Shown in pieces: positions 24,900-37,690 of a DNA stretch of 64,000 nucleotides. The stretch spans positions 65,054,806 through 65,118,805 of the forward strand of contig NC_065531.1 of the NCBI RefSeq assembly GCF_020184175.1. The letters are read 5' to 3'. Numbering within the stretch: the first letter of the stretch is position 1; each line of letters begins with the position of its first letter. A program made the position numbers and the translations under genes. The DNA is from Aphis gossypii. Lineage: Eukaryota; Arthropoda; Insecta; Hemiptera; Aphididae. The notes under the pieces are model-generated. The model ran no database searches. It saw only the letters and a list, made by a program, of their open reading frames with translations, and was not told the origin of the DNA.

Positions 24900-25670
24900 T
24901 AGATACACGCATATACAACTGCGGTAATTTTGCGCATGCACCACGAGTCTTTTCTATGTACTATTATACATGTGTAAGCACGCCTTTTCGTACATGTATA
25001 TTTTATAGTAGGCACAGAAACCGCAACAGCATGACAACGCAGCAATATCAACGCGTGGAAACAACAAAGACGAACAAAAGAGAATTTTATTTCTTTTATT
25101 TTTCCCTTTCTTTTTATGATTTGTACTGCGCGTATAGATTTTTCTCTTGTATTTTTTTTTTTTTTTTGAACTTCCTCTTTTTTGGTTTTTATTTTTTTTT
25201 TCCATTTTACGAGCAACATATAGACTCACACGCAAAATCGTCAGAACTCTACGTGTATAATAATAATAATAATAATACGCGTTACGATTGTCGGGAGGTT
25301 GGTGGTGAGACGAGACCGTCTAGTGACAGCGGAGGTGGGTCGGTACGGGAAATAATGCCTCGTTTAATCGGCGCTTAATATCGAAGGGATGACTAAAAGC
25401 CCCCTCGCGGCCACACCGCCGCCGACGGTGTATACGCTCGCGTAATTGCATCGGTGGCCCCACTACAGACGTTGGAATGACGAGACCAATGCATCGGCGC
25501 TGGCGGGCGATGGTGAATAGTCGTCGACGACGACAATTGAATTTGAATACGCTTTGAAGGCGACTCGATGACGACGACGATGGTACTCAGGTCTCAGATG
25601 GCCGAAAACCGATTGTGTGCAAAACACGTATAGGTATATATTCTTAATATTTATATTGTATATACTTATA
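24900..25670. promoter_or_regulatory. G+C/CpG-rich island flanked by pyrimidine tracts
   Basis: Begins with mixed sequence and T-rich runs (25147-25202), then becomes CpG-rich at 25275-25620 with GACGACGA/GTCGTC words. The 140-codon plus frame (24956-25378) crosses two poly-T tracts that encode Phe runs, and the minus frames cross the same tracts as poly-Lys, so none is accepted as a gene. The island ends within a few bases of the mobile element at 25676. Regulatory or exon content cannot be decided from sequence. Confidence 0.3.
25257..25276. repeat. (TAA)n microsatellite
   Basis: Six to seven TAA units at the border between the T-rich and CpG-rich halves of the island. Confidence 0.85.
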
Positions 25671-25675
25671 TATAA

Positions 25676-26328
25676 AGGGTGATTCGTCAAGTATAATCAC
25701 CCTTTTATTTCTTCAATAATGCAGTTGTTCAGAATCTAATATTTGGATTTTTAAACATACTTAAATACCATTTTTTCAAATTGTTGAGATTTTATATTCT
25801 ATTTCTTAAAGAGTGCTCTTATGAGATGCAAACTTCAGTTTTCTTTTTAGTTTTTGAATTGTTCAACTTTGTATACTAAAGATAATAGGTCCATAATAAA
25901 AATAAGATTGAAAGTTGCGATGATTATGTAAAACGTTAATAAATCATATTGATTCAATTATTATATATATATACATATATATATATATATTTATATTCTT
26001 GTAAAATCATTTATTTTAGATTTTAATCCTTAATGTAAACATTTTAATAACTGGACATTTATTCATTTATTCGTTGAAGATTAGAATTAGTTACATCACC
26101 ATTTATAAAAAAAAAAAATATTCATTAAAAAATTGACAGAAAAAAGGTGGTTCTTATTTAAAAAAAAAGTTAAAAAGTTTGTATTGACAAAATTCACTAG
26201 GTACTTAAGTATAGACAGTATAAACATAAATAATTTAAATATATGATCCGAAATTCCAAATATTGATGTTTGAATAAATGCATTATTAAATAAAAAATTA
26301 AAGGTTAGAATGCTTGGTGAATCATCCT
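25676..26328 (+). mobile_element. Non-autonomous element with AGGGTGATTC ends (best copy)
   Basis: The left end AGGGTGATTCGTCAAG and the reverse complement of the right end, AGGATGATTCACCAAG, form terminal inverted repeats of 16 bp with three mismatches, each preceded by TATA(A/T). A subterminal hairpin is also present: AGGGTGATT is followed 10 bases later by its perfect complement AATCACCCT (25676-25703). The 653-bp interior is A+T-rich and has no transposase frame. Internal blocks (CTTCAATAATGCAGTTGTTC; GATTTTTAAACATACTT; ACAAAC/GCAAACTTCAGTTTTC) recur in the copies at 1816-2447 and 5827-6000. Family name unknown to me; probably mobilised by another element's transposase. Confidence 0.65.
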
Positions 26329-29300
26329 ATATATTTAGGTATTATATCATGTAATATAACCTAGTTGACTGTTGTGATCAATCGAGTATTTTTAAAGAAA
26401 CTATTTTTATAAACACCACACAAGTGGTTTTTAAGGGATTCGTAATAGCTCATTTTAATGACAATTTAAAAAAATATATCAACACTTAAGAATATTATAA
26501 AAAAAAAAATAATATGAATATATGATATAATGTTTATTAACACATCAGTTATTCGTTACATCGAAAATAAAAATAGAAATGGTACTGTTGAGTCAAAGTT
26601 CTCCGTTTTAAATATGAAAATATAGTTATAACAAACTATGATAAAAAATCGATAGCCTCTTGATTTATGGATGCTCTCTTCTTAAAAGTATATAGGTACT
26701 ACTACGAATCAAAATTTATCGATATGAGGAACCTGCTATGTAATATTATGTTCTGCGTGAGTTTGGTTTACAGTTTGATATCCGACACGGAATAGCTAGT
26801 ATCTAGTGTGTACGTTTAAGTGTTTTATTGTTTATATATTTATCTCGTTCACTACGTAATTTTATTACTCTCGTAATTGAACAGAATTTACTCACTGATA
26901 TTCTTCGTACGTAAAACGATTATTACTCGAAATATAATCCTCTTTTATGGTGGTACTACAAAATATAATTTTGTGTGTATATTATAATGCAAAAACGTAT
27001 AAAATCAATCCGTGTAATATAATTTTATTAATGTAATTATTATTACTCGTATTGTTATATAGCATACCTATTTTATATTCGTTTATATTATATTTATACC
27101 TCGACTCACGATAATATTTTTACTATGCAGATTAATACCAGTAAAATGTAAAATATATTATAATTCGTATGAAAATAAATCGAGATTTATTTATAAAAAT
27201 TTGACAATTTATTAATTACTATTAATTACGTGTATGGTTCTTTCTCTACCAATTCGTATACTATACTAGTATTTTATTATTTTCAATATTTTAGTAGTGC
27301 TTTTATTCTTTTTTTTTTTTGTATTATTGTTGATGCAGAAATAAGAGACAACGCTAATCGTGTATAATTATAGTTAGATTTTAATAAGATTTCGATATTT
27401 GAATAACGAACAATATTAGTGATAACTGTTTTCTAAATAATTAATACTTTATGGCATCATATTATAATGTTGGTAGTTGTAATTTTTAATAGTTGTTCAA
27501 ATGATTAAAATTCATATTATATTTCCATTTGTGTAAGGGTAAAAAATAACAGAACTATCAGCTTATTAGGATTTTTTTTATAATTATTACTTTATTTATT
27601 TTACGATTTATCTTTTTATTTTTCAGTCATACCATAAAAATGATAAAGTTATCAAAATATAAAGAATACTTATTTTGTACACAAATGTTAAATATAAAAT
27701 ACACATACTATATTATTTGAGGCTTGAAATTTTAAATTAATCAGTATTGATACAAACTTTTAAATCTATATGCTTTGCATAGGCCATAGGTTGATCATTA
27801 TAACACAGTCACTGTATCGGGTAAATATAATAGACAATAGATTGTATCTAAACAAACCTACTGAAAATTAGTATTGATAAAATATAATAATTATTATTGC
27901 ACGTCATTTCGTTGCCAATATTGTATTATTGTAGTTGTATCTACTTTTAAATATATAATATAATTTTGGGAACCATTAGGTGAAAAAATCAAATAACAAA
28001 TGAATTATATAACATTGTACAGACCCATCAGTAATTTCATGTTTGCTGGACTATAAGTATAGGTGTAATACATGAAGGGCTCTTGACCAACGATTTTGCA
28101 ACACGCAAACCCATATTATTATTCGTACCACGTTTTTGGTTACCTTACTAAAAATCTATAGCACTCCAATAATATAAGGGTTTATGATTTAAAAAAAAAA
28201 AAAAACAAAAGAAAGGCCATGATTCGATGCTTTTCAAACGAACAAACACTGAGTTTGTATTCAGAACAGTACACATAACACATAATTCACAAGTATAATG
28301 GTGTGCAAAATGGTGTTGAAATGTTAAACGTTGTTTTTATACATACGCGTATTATATTTACCAGTTAAAAAATTGTACAGTCACTGAAACAATACGTGCA
28401 TGCAGAATCCAAATAGAGTCCTTAAAATTAAACAAATTATAATAATATTTGTTGTAATGCTATTATTTTGACATAAATAATAATACTATGTTTATGTATA
28501 ATACGTCAATGTACGGCGCACGCTCTTACCACTTAACATACGACTGACAAATACTAACGTTTTTTGAAAACTTTAAACGCGTTGATTTATCAAGATAAAA
28601 TATGATAAATTTGTACAATGATATTAATTTATGAATTAAATAACTAAAAATAATCTTAAAATTGAGATTTGTATAATTTTAAAAAATTACTGTATAGTGT
28701 GTAGGGTTGTTAAATATAAATAGATATGATAATTTTACAAGAAACATTTTTTACGGACAAGGTTCTTTTTCAAATTATTAGACTTGTTTGGTTGTTGCAA
28801 CGTTCAGAGGGCCCCTAAGATGCACAACATAACTAATATGCTAAACTATATATTAATATAAAAATGTATATAATAATATATATAATAATACACACATATT
28901 AATTTATTTTTGTATTTATTTATAATAAATATTTTAATTGTTTTTAAGTCTTTTTTGGAATTTTTTAATATTATCAATTATAATTAGTAGGTACAAAAAG
29001 TTATTTTTGGTGAAAATCAAAAAAGTCAGATCTATAACCATAATTTTTAATTTATTACGCTTTGATCGTAACTAAAAATTTTGATGTCGAGTCAATACTG
29101 TAATGACTAGACATTTTAAACGATCATTAAAATATAAGAAGAACACCTCTAACAGCAATATCGAAATTTTAGGTAGGATTGTAATATGTAATTTAAACGG
29201 TTATTTTTTGTCTATATCAAAACACCATCAAACGATATTGCTAGGTATTTAGGTGAAGTATAGTATAGGTATCCAAATAATATTTAGCTTAATCTAAACT

Positions 29301-31850
29301 TAACCTACCTGAGGTACTACTGCATAGTATCTCATATCCATGAGTAGCATAATCTTACTTTAAACAGAAAATAATTCCGCTGTAATCGTCTAGTGGCTTT
29401 ATGTTACTACTATATTGCCACCATACTCTATTATAATTTAGATAGGTTAAAATTTCAACATTATACTGATTATTCCATTTTTTATACTCTTCTACTAAAA
29501 ACGGGTGCCTGCAATAAATAAAATATATTTTTTTTTCTAAAACTATTTAAAAAAAAGTTATGAATCGACTTTAATAATATTACACCTGGTATCAAGAAAA
29601 ATTTGGAACTCAATGCGTGCATGTGTAAGGAACTTCGATGTAATGATACATGATACTATTAAGGATCAAATTCCTTTATACATTTTATACTTTATGTGTT
29701 GATTTCTTGCACCATCATATGTTGTTGGAAAGTTACCCCTACGTGCAACAGTTATTACTTGTTGTAATTAGCAATATTTCTATAAAATACGTACACACCA
29801 TCTGAACTTATTATACCGATGGTATAAACATAATAATATTTTGATGATAGCAATAGTCCAGAATAAGATTTTCACCGTAAAAGAACTTTCACTGTGTTGT
29901 ATTAATATTGCAAGCATACATTTTTTCATATTCACATGGATAAGACAACTAATAAATACGATTTCCATTAAATTTAAACAAATCAATCAAATACGTATTA
30001 TTGTAGGTACATATTATGTTTGTGTGTAATTGGTATCACGATATTTTTTCATGCTTTTTCGATATTATTATATGACTGAAAAAAAAAATTGATAACCATT
30101 ATTTACTCAATACTTAAGATATTATTGATTGTGTATGAAATAAAAACCCAAAGTTTCGTTTAGAAAATTATCGATTAATATATTATACTATTAATTTCAT
30201 ACGCATACATACCAAACTATTAGTTATTTACTCTAAACGTTTCTCTATATAAATATTTAATATAGTCCACTGAGACATTTATTATTTCTAGTAAATCAAC
30301 TCACGCGATTACACTAATGTTAGTCACGAATAATATTATAATATGCTATAAGTGCGTTATAATTTATATAGAATAAATAATATAATACTGATGATTTTTT
30401 CATCTTTTACAATGACGTGATCAGAGTAATATCAAATTTGAAATTGAAAACTTCAATAAAGCAACAATAAATTTTATTATATAGTGTTTTATTATTTATA
30501 CCTACTACTTACCTTCATTCGTCATTAAATAATTCAATGTCTCGTGAAATATATATATATATAAAACTTAAGAGGTTATAAAAAAATTCTGCATTGATCA
30601 CTTTTGTTTAAATGTTTTTTCAGGTTTTAAAGTGCCCATTCTTATTTTGTTCTCCTTTTAAATACTTCTCTATAAGCTTTAGTAAATTAATCAATATAGT
30701 TTAAGTATTATTCGAGTAAAATGTTTTTTTTTCCTAATGAATTAAACAAATCCAACAAGAGCTTGTACAACCATTGCTATGTAACATACTTTATCTTCAT
30801 CTATATGTCATGCAAATATAAGATTTAGACTCCAATGAAACGGAAAGTGAAATGTCTGTATGCTCATTGCTCACGTATGACTCATAACTGTTATAAAGAT
30901 ACAAAACCGGAAACATAAGCATTTATCCATTATCAATGATCGTGAAATGTTTCTTTTGAGAATGTTCAGGAACTACGGTTTCCTAGATTTCCATGGTTTA
31001 TCAAAGTCTTTTTGTTCGTCTTCAAAATAAACATACTTATAATATAACAATAGGTATATGCAGACTATACTATAAAAGCCTTTCTAAAATATATTGGCAT
31101 TTTAAACTATTTTTACTTCTTATCACACAGTACTTTCGTGATAACGATGAAAGTGAACTATAACAAAGCAATATAGTTGTACACCTGAAATAAAATACAT
31201 ACACAAATATGTATACTTATTTTTACCATTTCAATTATTCATGTAATTCAATATTATTATAGAGTTTTCTGCCGATTAACAAATTTTGAATTTACCGAAA
31301 ATATTAAATGGAAATATTTCGTCATTTACCAAAACTAGCGTACCTACCTGCATAAAAATAGTTGCATAATTTTACACCAGAAAACATTTACACAATATTA
31401 TTTTTATTTTTGTTTATTTTTGGAAAAAAATAATCTACTACTTTTTAGTGTCCAAACTGTATATAATATATAGCTTAAAAGTTATGAAGTGCAAAATTTC
31501 CAAATAATTAATGTATCACTTCCTCTTCCTCATACAATATATTCTCGTAGTTTTGTAGTTGAAATGGAAGTTTTGAGCACTAAATAATTGTTTTCATTTT
31601 TAGACTCATATAGTTATTATAATAATGCACTCGTGGTTTTTATTTAATGAAAATAGTAAAATGCGTAATATTACTATTGCGCAAATAATAATAATCCTAT
31701 CCATGGTGACTGGTGATAAGTATTTGGTTCTACACGTTCAGATGTTTATAATATTATTTTAATAATAATATAATTTAAGAGTTATATAATGTTTTCTATA
31801 TTATTATAACTTAATGAAATTATAAAAACACCGTTGATTTACTGGTTATA
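26329..31850. other. A+T-rich DNA, no gene seen
   Basis: Over 5 kb without a convincing feature. Paired frames at 29780-30029 overlap on opposite strands and are chance-like. Slightly richer patches at 26740-26820, 28020-28130, 28500-28580, 29280-29420 and 30830-30990 show no domain, RNA gene or repeat. GTAAGT on the minus strand near 30505 lacks a coding frame. Confidence 0.55.
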
Positions 31851-32200
31851 TCCCGGACTGCCACACGCGTAAACAAGAGCAAAAAACGGATCGATGTGTT
31901 GTAGGTGATCTCGAAATTATGAATAAAACTTACCCCTTTTTATTATTGTTGTATTACGCTTACGCCAGACTATTCGGCAGCGTGGGACCCGACCACAAAT
32001 CACGAGCATTTGACGGGTCTTCTTTCTCTCTTTAACTCGCTCTCTCCATCTATATATACTTCTCTCTCTTGCTCACTAAGAACTCGCCTTCAGGACTTCC
32101 GAAGGCCAGATGGGTCCTTCTTTTAATCTTCACGGTCATGTACGCGCACTCGTCTCTGTTCCCGCTCCCTCTTTCGAATTCGAAATCGGAATAATTAAAA
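31851..32200 (-). other. G+C-richer island with a minus-strand coding-like segment
   Basis: Within the minus-strand frame 32050-32310, the A+T-derived first half is low-complexity. The stretch from about 32185 to 32053 reads FERGSGNRDECAYMTVKIKR then RTHLAFGSPEGEFLVSKREK, of normal, charged composition. A donor-like GTGAGC lies at 32076-32071 (minus), splitting after GEFL. Acceptor-like AG dinucleotides precede it near 32180-32170. A minus-strand exon of ~100 nt is therefore possible. The protein is not recognised. The adjacent pyrimidine-rich run argues that regulatory content is equally likely. Confidence 0.2.
32021..32073. promoter_or_regulatory. CT-rich tract with clustered GAGA-type words (minus strand)
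   Basis: TCTTTCTCTCTTT, CTCGCTCTCTCC and CTTCTCTCTCTTGCTC follow one another in ~50 bp, so the minus strand carries repeated GAGAG words, the target of GAGA-factor-type proteins in insects. Such clusters are common in insect promoters and Polycomb-type elements. Function is inferred from motif density only. Confidence 0.3.
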
Positions 32201-33230
32201 ACGTACCAAAAACAACTGCGCTCGAATGAACAAAATAAGAACTTAAAAAAAAAAACATTGTAATTTATATGTGAGTAAATATATAAAAATAAATTCAAAC
32301 AAATTTGCAAAGACTAATTCTGTACTGTGGTTTATATTATAAGTACTCTTTCTAAATAAATTAACTATTACCTACTTAATAATAATATCAAATTTACGAG
32401 TTATACTAAGTGCATAAAACATTATTAAGTATGAGTAGATTAACTAGATTATAAAATATTTAATAGTTTAAAAAATTAGACCAAATAAATTATAATGTAG
32501 TGGGTACCTTACTCCCTCACGCAAAGTATTCTCCCACAAATCTAGAATCGCTCTGAGCTAATGATGTTTTATAAATTTGATCGATTATAATTATTAATTT
32601 ATCACGGTTATTTTTCAGTAAAAGTATATTGTATACATATAATTCAAAACCATAATTACTACACACCAGTAATGGAAAAAATTATATTATTTACTATTGA
32701 ATATTATTATTTTTTTTTTTTGGAATTTTACTTTTTAAAATTATAATATACATTTTTATCTTCCGTAATAGAATTATTTCTGAATTTAAAGGTATATTGA
32801 GATCTTCAGAAAATGTATTTTATTTAAAAATATGAAATCAAATAATAGCGTATAGATTTAAATTGTTAATATTAAAAAAAAAAAAAAAAACATAGTTTAA
32901 TGACTTTAAATAAAATAAAAAAAACAATTAAACGATTTTGTTAATTTAGAGTGGAAATAACTGTTGATGCTAATAGAATCGCTTTTTTTACATTATATAA
33001 TAATTACACAATTAACCGTCGCATAATATGAATTAGGAGTTATATATGGTTTATCCACATATACGTATAAATATTATAATATTAAATAAAAATATTCTGT
33101 ATATTACTATACTGTTCTGTATAATATGTAATACAATACAGTGTAATCCTTTAGTAGTCTTGGTGCGCATTTAATTATGTTTTAATATTATGTACTTTAT
33201 TAGATTCGCTCAATATCCCTGACACTGAGA
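32201..33230. other. A+T-rich DNA, no gene seen
   Basis: A+T-rich with poly-A runs near 32245 and 32875. Nothing recognised. Confidence 0.55.
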
Positions 33231-33720
33231 GGGTCAAATCATATCGATTAACGATGGCGTTGTCTATATATATATATAAATGTGTGTATTCGGCAATTAC
33301 TACCGCGGGACTACCGAGGTATAAATAATTTCGTACAATATATATATATATATGAGTTCATTCCGCAGCTTTTGTAATTTCCAGTCTCTCTTGGAACGGA
33401 GATAATTGAAATCGATGTTTAGCTATTGCTGTATATAATATAATAATATACAGACCGTAAAACAACCCGGGACGATGACGGCGATTCCGCCTCTAAACAA
33501 TCGCATTCAGAAATATCAATATTGTTGTATTTAAATTGGCGCGGTACGGCGTGGTGGTGGCTGGTGCGTTTCTAACCGAGTTAGTAAAATATTATAATGT
33601 ATATATATATTTACACACCCTTTACGAAGGCGGCGGTGGTCCTCTGTAAACCGATCGGACGCTTGACCAATAACTTGATCAACTGTGTACACCGTGTGCA
33701 CCCGACTAAACTCTAATAAC
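33231..33720. promoter_or_regulatory. CpG-richer patches separated by TA microsatellites
   Basis: G+C-rich patches (33285-33325, 33365-33420, 33460-33500, 33535-33570, 33630-33700) alternate with (TA)n runs. GGTATAAATAA near 33319 looks TATA-box-like. The minus-strand 63-codon frame 33531-33722 has ordinary composition (QVIGQASDRFTEDHRRLRKG) but crosses a TA run. No domain; candidate regulatory island. Confidence 0.27.
33338..33353. repeat. (TA)n microsatellite
   Basis: About eight TA units inside the patchy island. Confidence 0.75.
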
Positions 33721-34413
33721 AATGTTTACTTAAGCCAAAATCTTATACGACATATATAATATAATATATATATATATCCCATCCCATACCGAATCAATTT
33801 GCACGTTATTGTGTATACAAATGCTTAATATTGACATTATATTATATAAGTCATTATTGATTATGGTCGGGAACTTCGCGATTGAATTATTAGAAAACTA
33901 ATGTTCTCTTAAATAATAATATATTATTATAGTTTCCGGCGTTCTGCATTAGAAACAGTGATAATTCGATATTCGCGACTAAGTCACGAGTTATAAGGAC
34001 ATTATTATTCAATACTAATACTATTCTAGCTGCACTATATTATTCAATACTATAGTTACATTAACGCATTATCATAGCATTAATTATTAAAATGTGTAAA
34101 ACAAACGTCTTTGTTTGTTAAGTGAGTAAAACTAAAATAATTAAATCCAGCTGATAACATACATTTGAAAATTGTTTTTTTTTTATTTTTATGATTTATG
34201 TTAGTCAATAATCGTATATATATTACATTATAAACGTAATATTGAATATATATATTTAAATTATAGGTATTTTTATTTTATATGAATATTATAGTTTTGG
34301 CTTTAATTTTTAAAACACTATATAATCTTGTAAAGTATCGATGCTCTGATCGAATCATTACTTACGATTACATTGTATGGGGTTGAAAATAATTTATCAG
34401 TAACAGCTGTGAA

Positions 34414-34436
34414 ATATAATATATATATATATATAT
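34414..34436. repeat. (TA)n microsatellite
   Basis: An alternating AT run with one interruption. Confidence 0.75.
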
Positions 34437-35849
34437 TATTATGTCTTGTTTTTAAGCGATAGTGTCTTTTGTTTAGGGAGAAAATGTACAAAGTTTAATA
34501 GTTAGTGGCTAAGAGCCAAAAGCTAACCATCATAAGATGTTTACAGTCCATTTGTTTTCTGATTTCGCCAAAAATATATAGTCATGTGTATCACAGTTTA
34601 TTAAATTCTCGAATCATAACATGCATTTATAAGTTTTATAATGAAATATAAATGATAATATATAATATAATCCATATAATAAGAGAATCATTACAAAAGT
34701 TTACAGATTCAAAATCAAACTTACTGTTTAATTTAAAATCAAAATAGGCGTAATTAAATAAGCATTAAATCAAATAGTACGAAATTACTAATTGACTTAA
34801 ATGCTATTACTTGCTTAAATTAGTAAAATTATTACTAGTAGTCATATTTTTTTTTGTTAAATAATTATTCATAGTAATTGTGAATATCTTATGTCATGTT
34901 ATCAATATAACATACAATTTATTAAATTTCTTAAAGCTATATTTTTTATTTTTAAAGAATATAGCTTTAATTTTAATTATATGTGCTTAAATCATAATAC
35001 TTACTGTAATAGTTTATAAAATCTTAGGGCTATTGAAAAAAATAAAAAAATAAATGTGAAGAAATGGAAAAAATATCGAATGTTGATTTGTAATTCTACT
35101 ATTAACAATGACAAACATGGTTCGTAGACCCTTCCATTCCAGACGTTTATCATATTTTACCGTTCTTAAGCTCAGTAATAATAATGGTCGTTAAACCCAT
35201 GAATACTGACACTGCGGGAATTCGTCTGACATCTCTGGAAAGAAATAAAAAGTAACTTATCCTCACGAAAAACTTCTTAAAATAATATCTATTTGTTGAT
35301 CAAATTTATTTTCATATATATTTAAGGTTAATATAAAACGTTCATTCATTCAAAAATAAAAAATATTTAAAATTAATGAACTTACAACTGAGAATCGTTT
35401 TTCATCTTTAATAACTGTTTATTATTTACCGTGTGAAGATTTAAACACACATTATAATAAATACACCTTTTATAAATATAAATCAATTATATTCCTACAT
35501 TGCAGTTAAATAAAAATATATTACATCAAAATAAATGTCTACTATAGGTACAATATTTATTATATTGTAATGTGTTACAATAGAAACGTGGTCACCGATT
35601 TTATAGTTTTACAAAAGGAATAATAATAACTATCATTGAGTTTTCCTTCGTACAATGGAATCTGATTTACTGACTATTCTGGGTTTGAGTTTGTAAGAAG
35701 CGAATTCTACGAGAGACGCTAAATAACGATATAAAAGAACTCGATTTATGATTCGAGTTTTATAATTATGATGTCTCCTGTATAAAACGTCGCCACCAAA
35801 CGATCCCTTCGGTGTTTTCTTATTATATATGTATTGTATATACAATATA

Positions 35850-35870
35850 CATATATATATATATATATAT
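35850..35870. repeat. (TA)n microsatellite
   Basis: About ten TA units; explains the Tyr-Ile runs in the overlapping short frames. Confidence 0.8.
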
Positions 35871-37479
35871 CTTCGGTTTTTTTTATTTTTATTTTGTTTC
35901 GGTACAATTTATTACAGTTAAACCAACCGTTTCTGTCATCGGCACCCGACCGACTGCCGGTTGCCATCGTGGAATTCCGCTCAAACTTTTGCGTTGGCCA
36001 GAAAACTCATTAAAACGCCTTTCCAAAGGACACCCATATCATAAAATATGATTACCAAGATAAAGCCTACATTGTTTTCGAGAAAATGTTTCCTGCAAAA
36101 GTATTTCCATTTTGTTTTGATTAACGACACCTGGTCAAAACATTTAGTAACAACGCGGATTAGTTTCGCTAAATTGTGGCTTGTGTGCAGCAGAATAATT
36201 TTTATAACACAACATCTTGTCCAAATGTATACATACCCTATAATAGTTACACAACTAACATATTTACTTACAGATATAAAATATGAAGCAAGTATTTATA
36301 TTAAGAAACGTTTATTAAATATATATATTTTTTTTTAAATTAAAAATTATTTAAAACATTAAAAACTCAAAATGCATAGACATTACCCAGAATCTAGTAA
36401 GTATAATGAAATACCAAAATAGTATACAAAATTGGAACGTATGAAATTCCATACTAGTCTAAAATTAAGTATGTGTATATAGATTGACCTGCAGTAAATA
36501 CTTTTCTAGAGGTTTATTAAAAATATTTAAGGTTTGAAGAAACTAAAAATATTTAGTTAGGTACCTATAGCATAGATCATTTTATGAAAACTTAATTGTG
36601 TATTAAATAATAGTAATTATGCCTACATAATATTATAGAATTAAATAGACAAAAAATGTATTTAATAAAATATAATATAATAACATTTGTTGTGATCATA
36701 ATAATAATATTATTAATATATATATGTAAGTATAACCTAATAAATTTTACTTTTACAATATTTATTCAAAACATTATGTCTTTTACGGGGATCTAATATA
36801 TACGTTTTATTGTTTTAATAATATGTTAGGTACTTATTCTTGAAATGGCCATCATAATACACTATTATAATAAATAAGATAATTATAGCTTTGTAAACGT
36901 TTGTAAATGAACTGTTTAATTTAGCTAAATTGCTTTTTTATTTTACTATCACAATAACAACGATTATTTATGAACTCACTTTGACAGATTATTGTATTTA
37001 CTCTTAATATCCCATAATATTCTAGAAGACTAAAAAATACTATTATTGTTTTCTAAGATTCATTTTATTTTTTATAGGGTCATTATCTGGTCGTTATATT
37101 TTGGGTAGGTATAATTATTGATCGAAAATAAAAATTAATATAGGTACAACACTTAAGATGAGAATCAATTAAAATTTATAATATTTTATGTTGTTATGAA
37201 CTCACTTATAAAGGTTCTTTAAAATAAATAATTATTATTATCTGCAAACAAGTATAAGAGGTTTATAAACAAGACATAAAAGGATAATTCATAATAATAA
37301 TAATCATACATAAAATATATTATTATGAAATTCCACATTAGAAAAAATAGGAATATGTTGGGCATATACTTAAATTTAACATATTTTTATTTTTTAATCC
37401 AATTTCTTCTTTAAGTCTTATGACATTGCATATAGTACCCGACATCAGATTGGGTTAAAAAGCAATCTTTAGATATCGC

Positions 37480-37690
37480 ATATTTCAGCACCGGCGACGA
37501 CGTGACCTGCCAGCACCCACCATAAGTCATAAGTTAGTTTTGTAATATGGAATGGCCCTTCAGAGGGAAGATCGCTAAAGCACTTAAAGATCCACCGAAT
37601 AATTCAACGACCCCATTACACGATTGCGTTAAGAGCTTAGTATATATTATAAGTATAAATATTATATGTATATATATATATATATTATAG
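37480..37690 (+). other. Isolated coding-like patch with a 47-codon ATG frame
   Basis: From ATG at 37547 to TAG at 37688-37690 the frame reads MEWPFRGKIAKALKDPPNNS then TTPLHDCVKSL before entering a TA microsatellite. The first 31 codons have normal composition and coincide with a G+C patch. Upstream, GATATCGCATATTTCAG (AG at 37488-37489) is a good acceptor, and the sequence after it is also G+C-rich. An in-frame TAG precedes the ATG by three codons. It may be an exon remnant, a real small open frame or a transposon fragment. Peptide not recognised. Confidence 0.2.

Larger units (their letters stand above)
33721..37479. other. A+T-rich DNA, no gene seen
   Basis: Mainly A+T-rich. A modest G+C patch at 35640-36040 is open on both strands (79 codons plus, 70-73 minus). 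The plus peptide ends KLLRWPENSLKRLSKGHPYH, but it starts in a TA tract and has no domain. A 96-codon frame at 36048-36338 is within chance expectation. Confidence 0.5.

Noticed and set aside
24956..25378. Longest open frame, 140 codons, plus strand
   Set aside because: It crosses two poly-T tracts read as Phe runs and a TAA microsatellite read as Asn, no domain is visible, and the opposite strand is also open.
34501..34530. Short hairpin GTTAGTGGCT...AGCCAAAAGCTAAC as a microRNA precursor
   Set aside because: The stem is interrupted and far shorter than a microRNA precursor.
36048..36338. 96-codon plus frame
   Set aside because: Length and composition are within chance expectation at this A+T content, and it has no splice context or domain.
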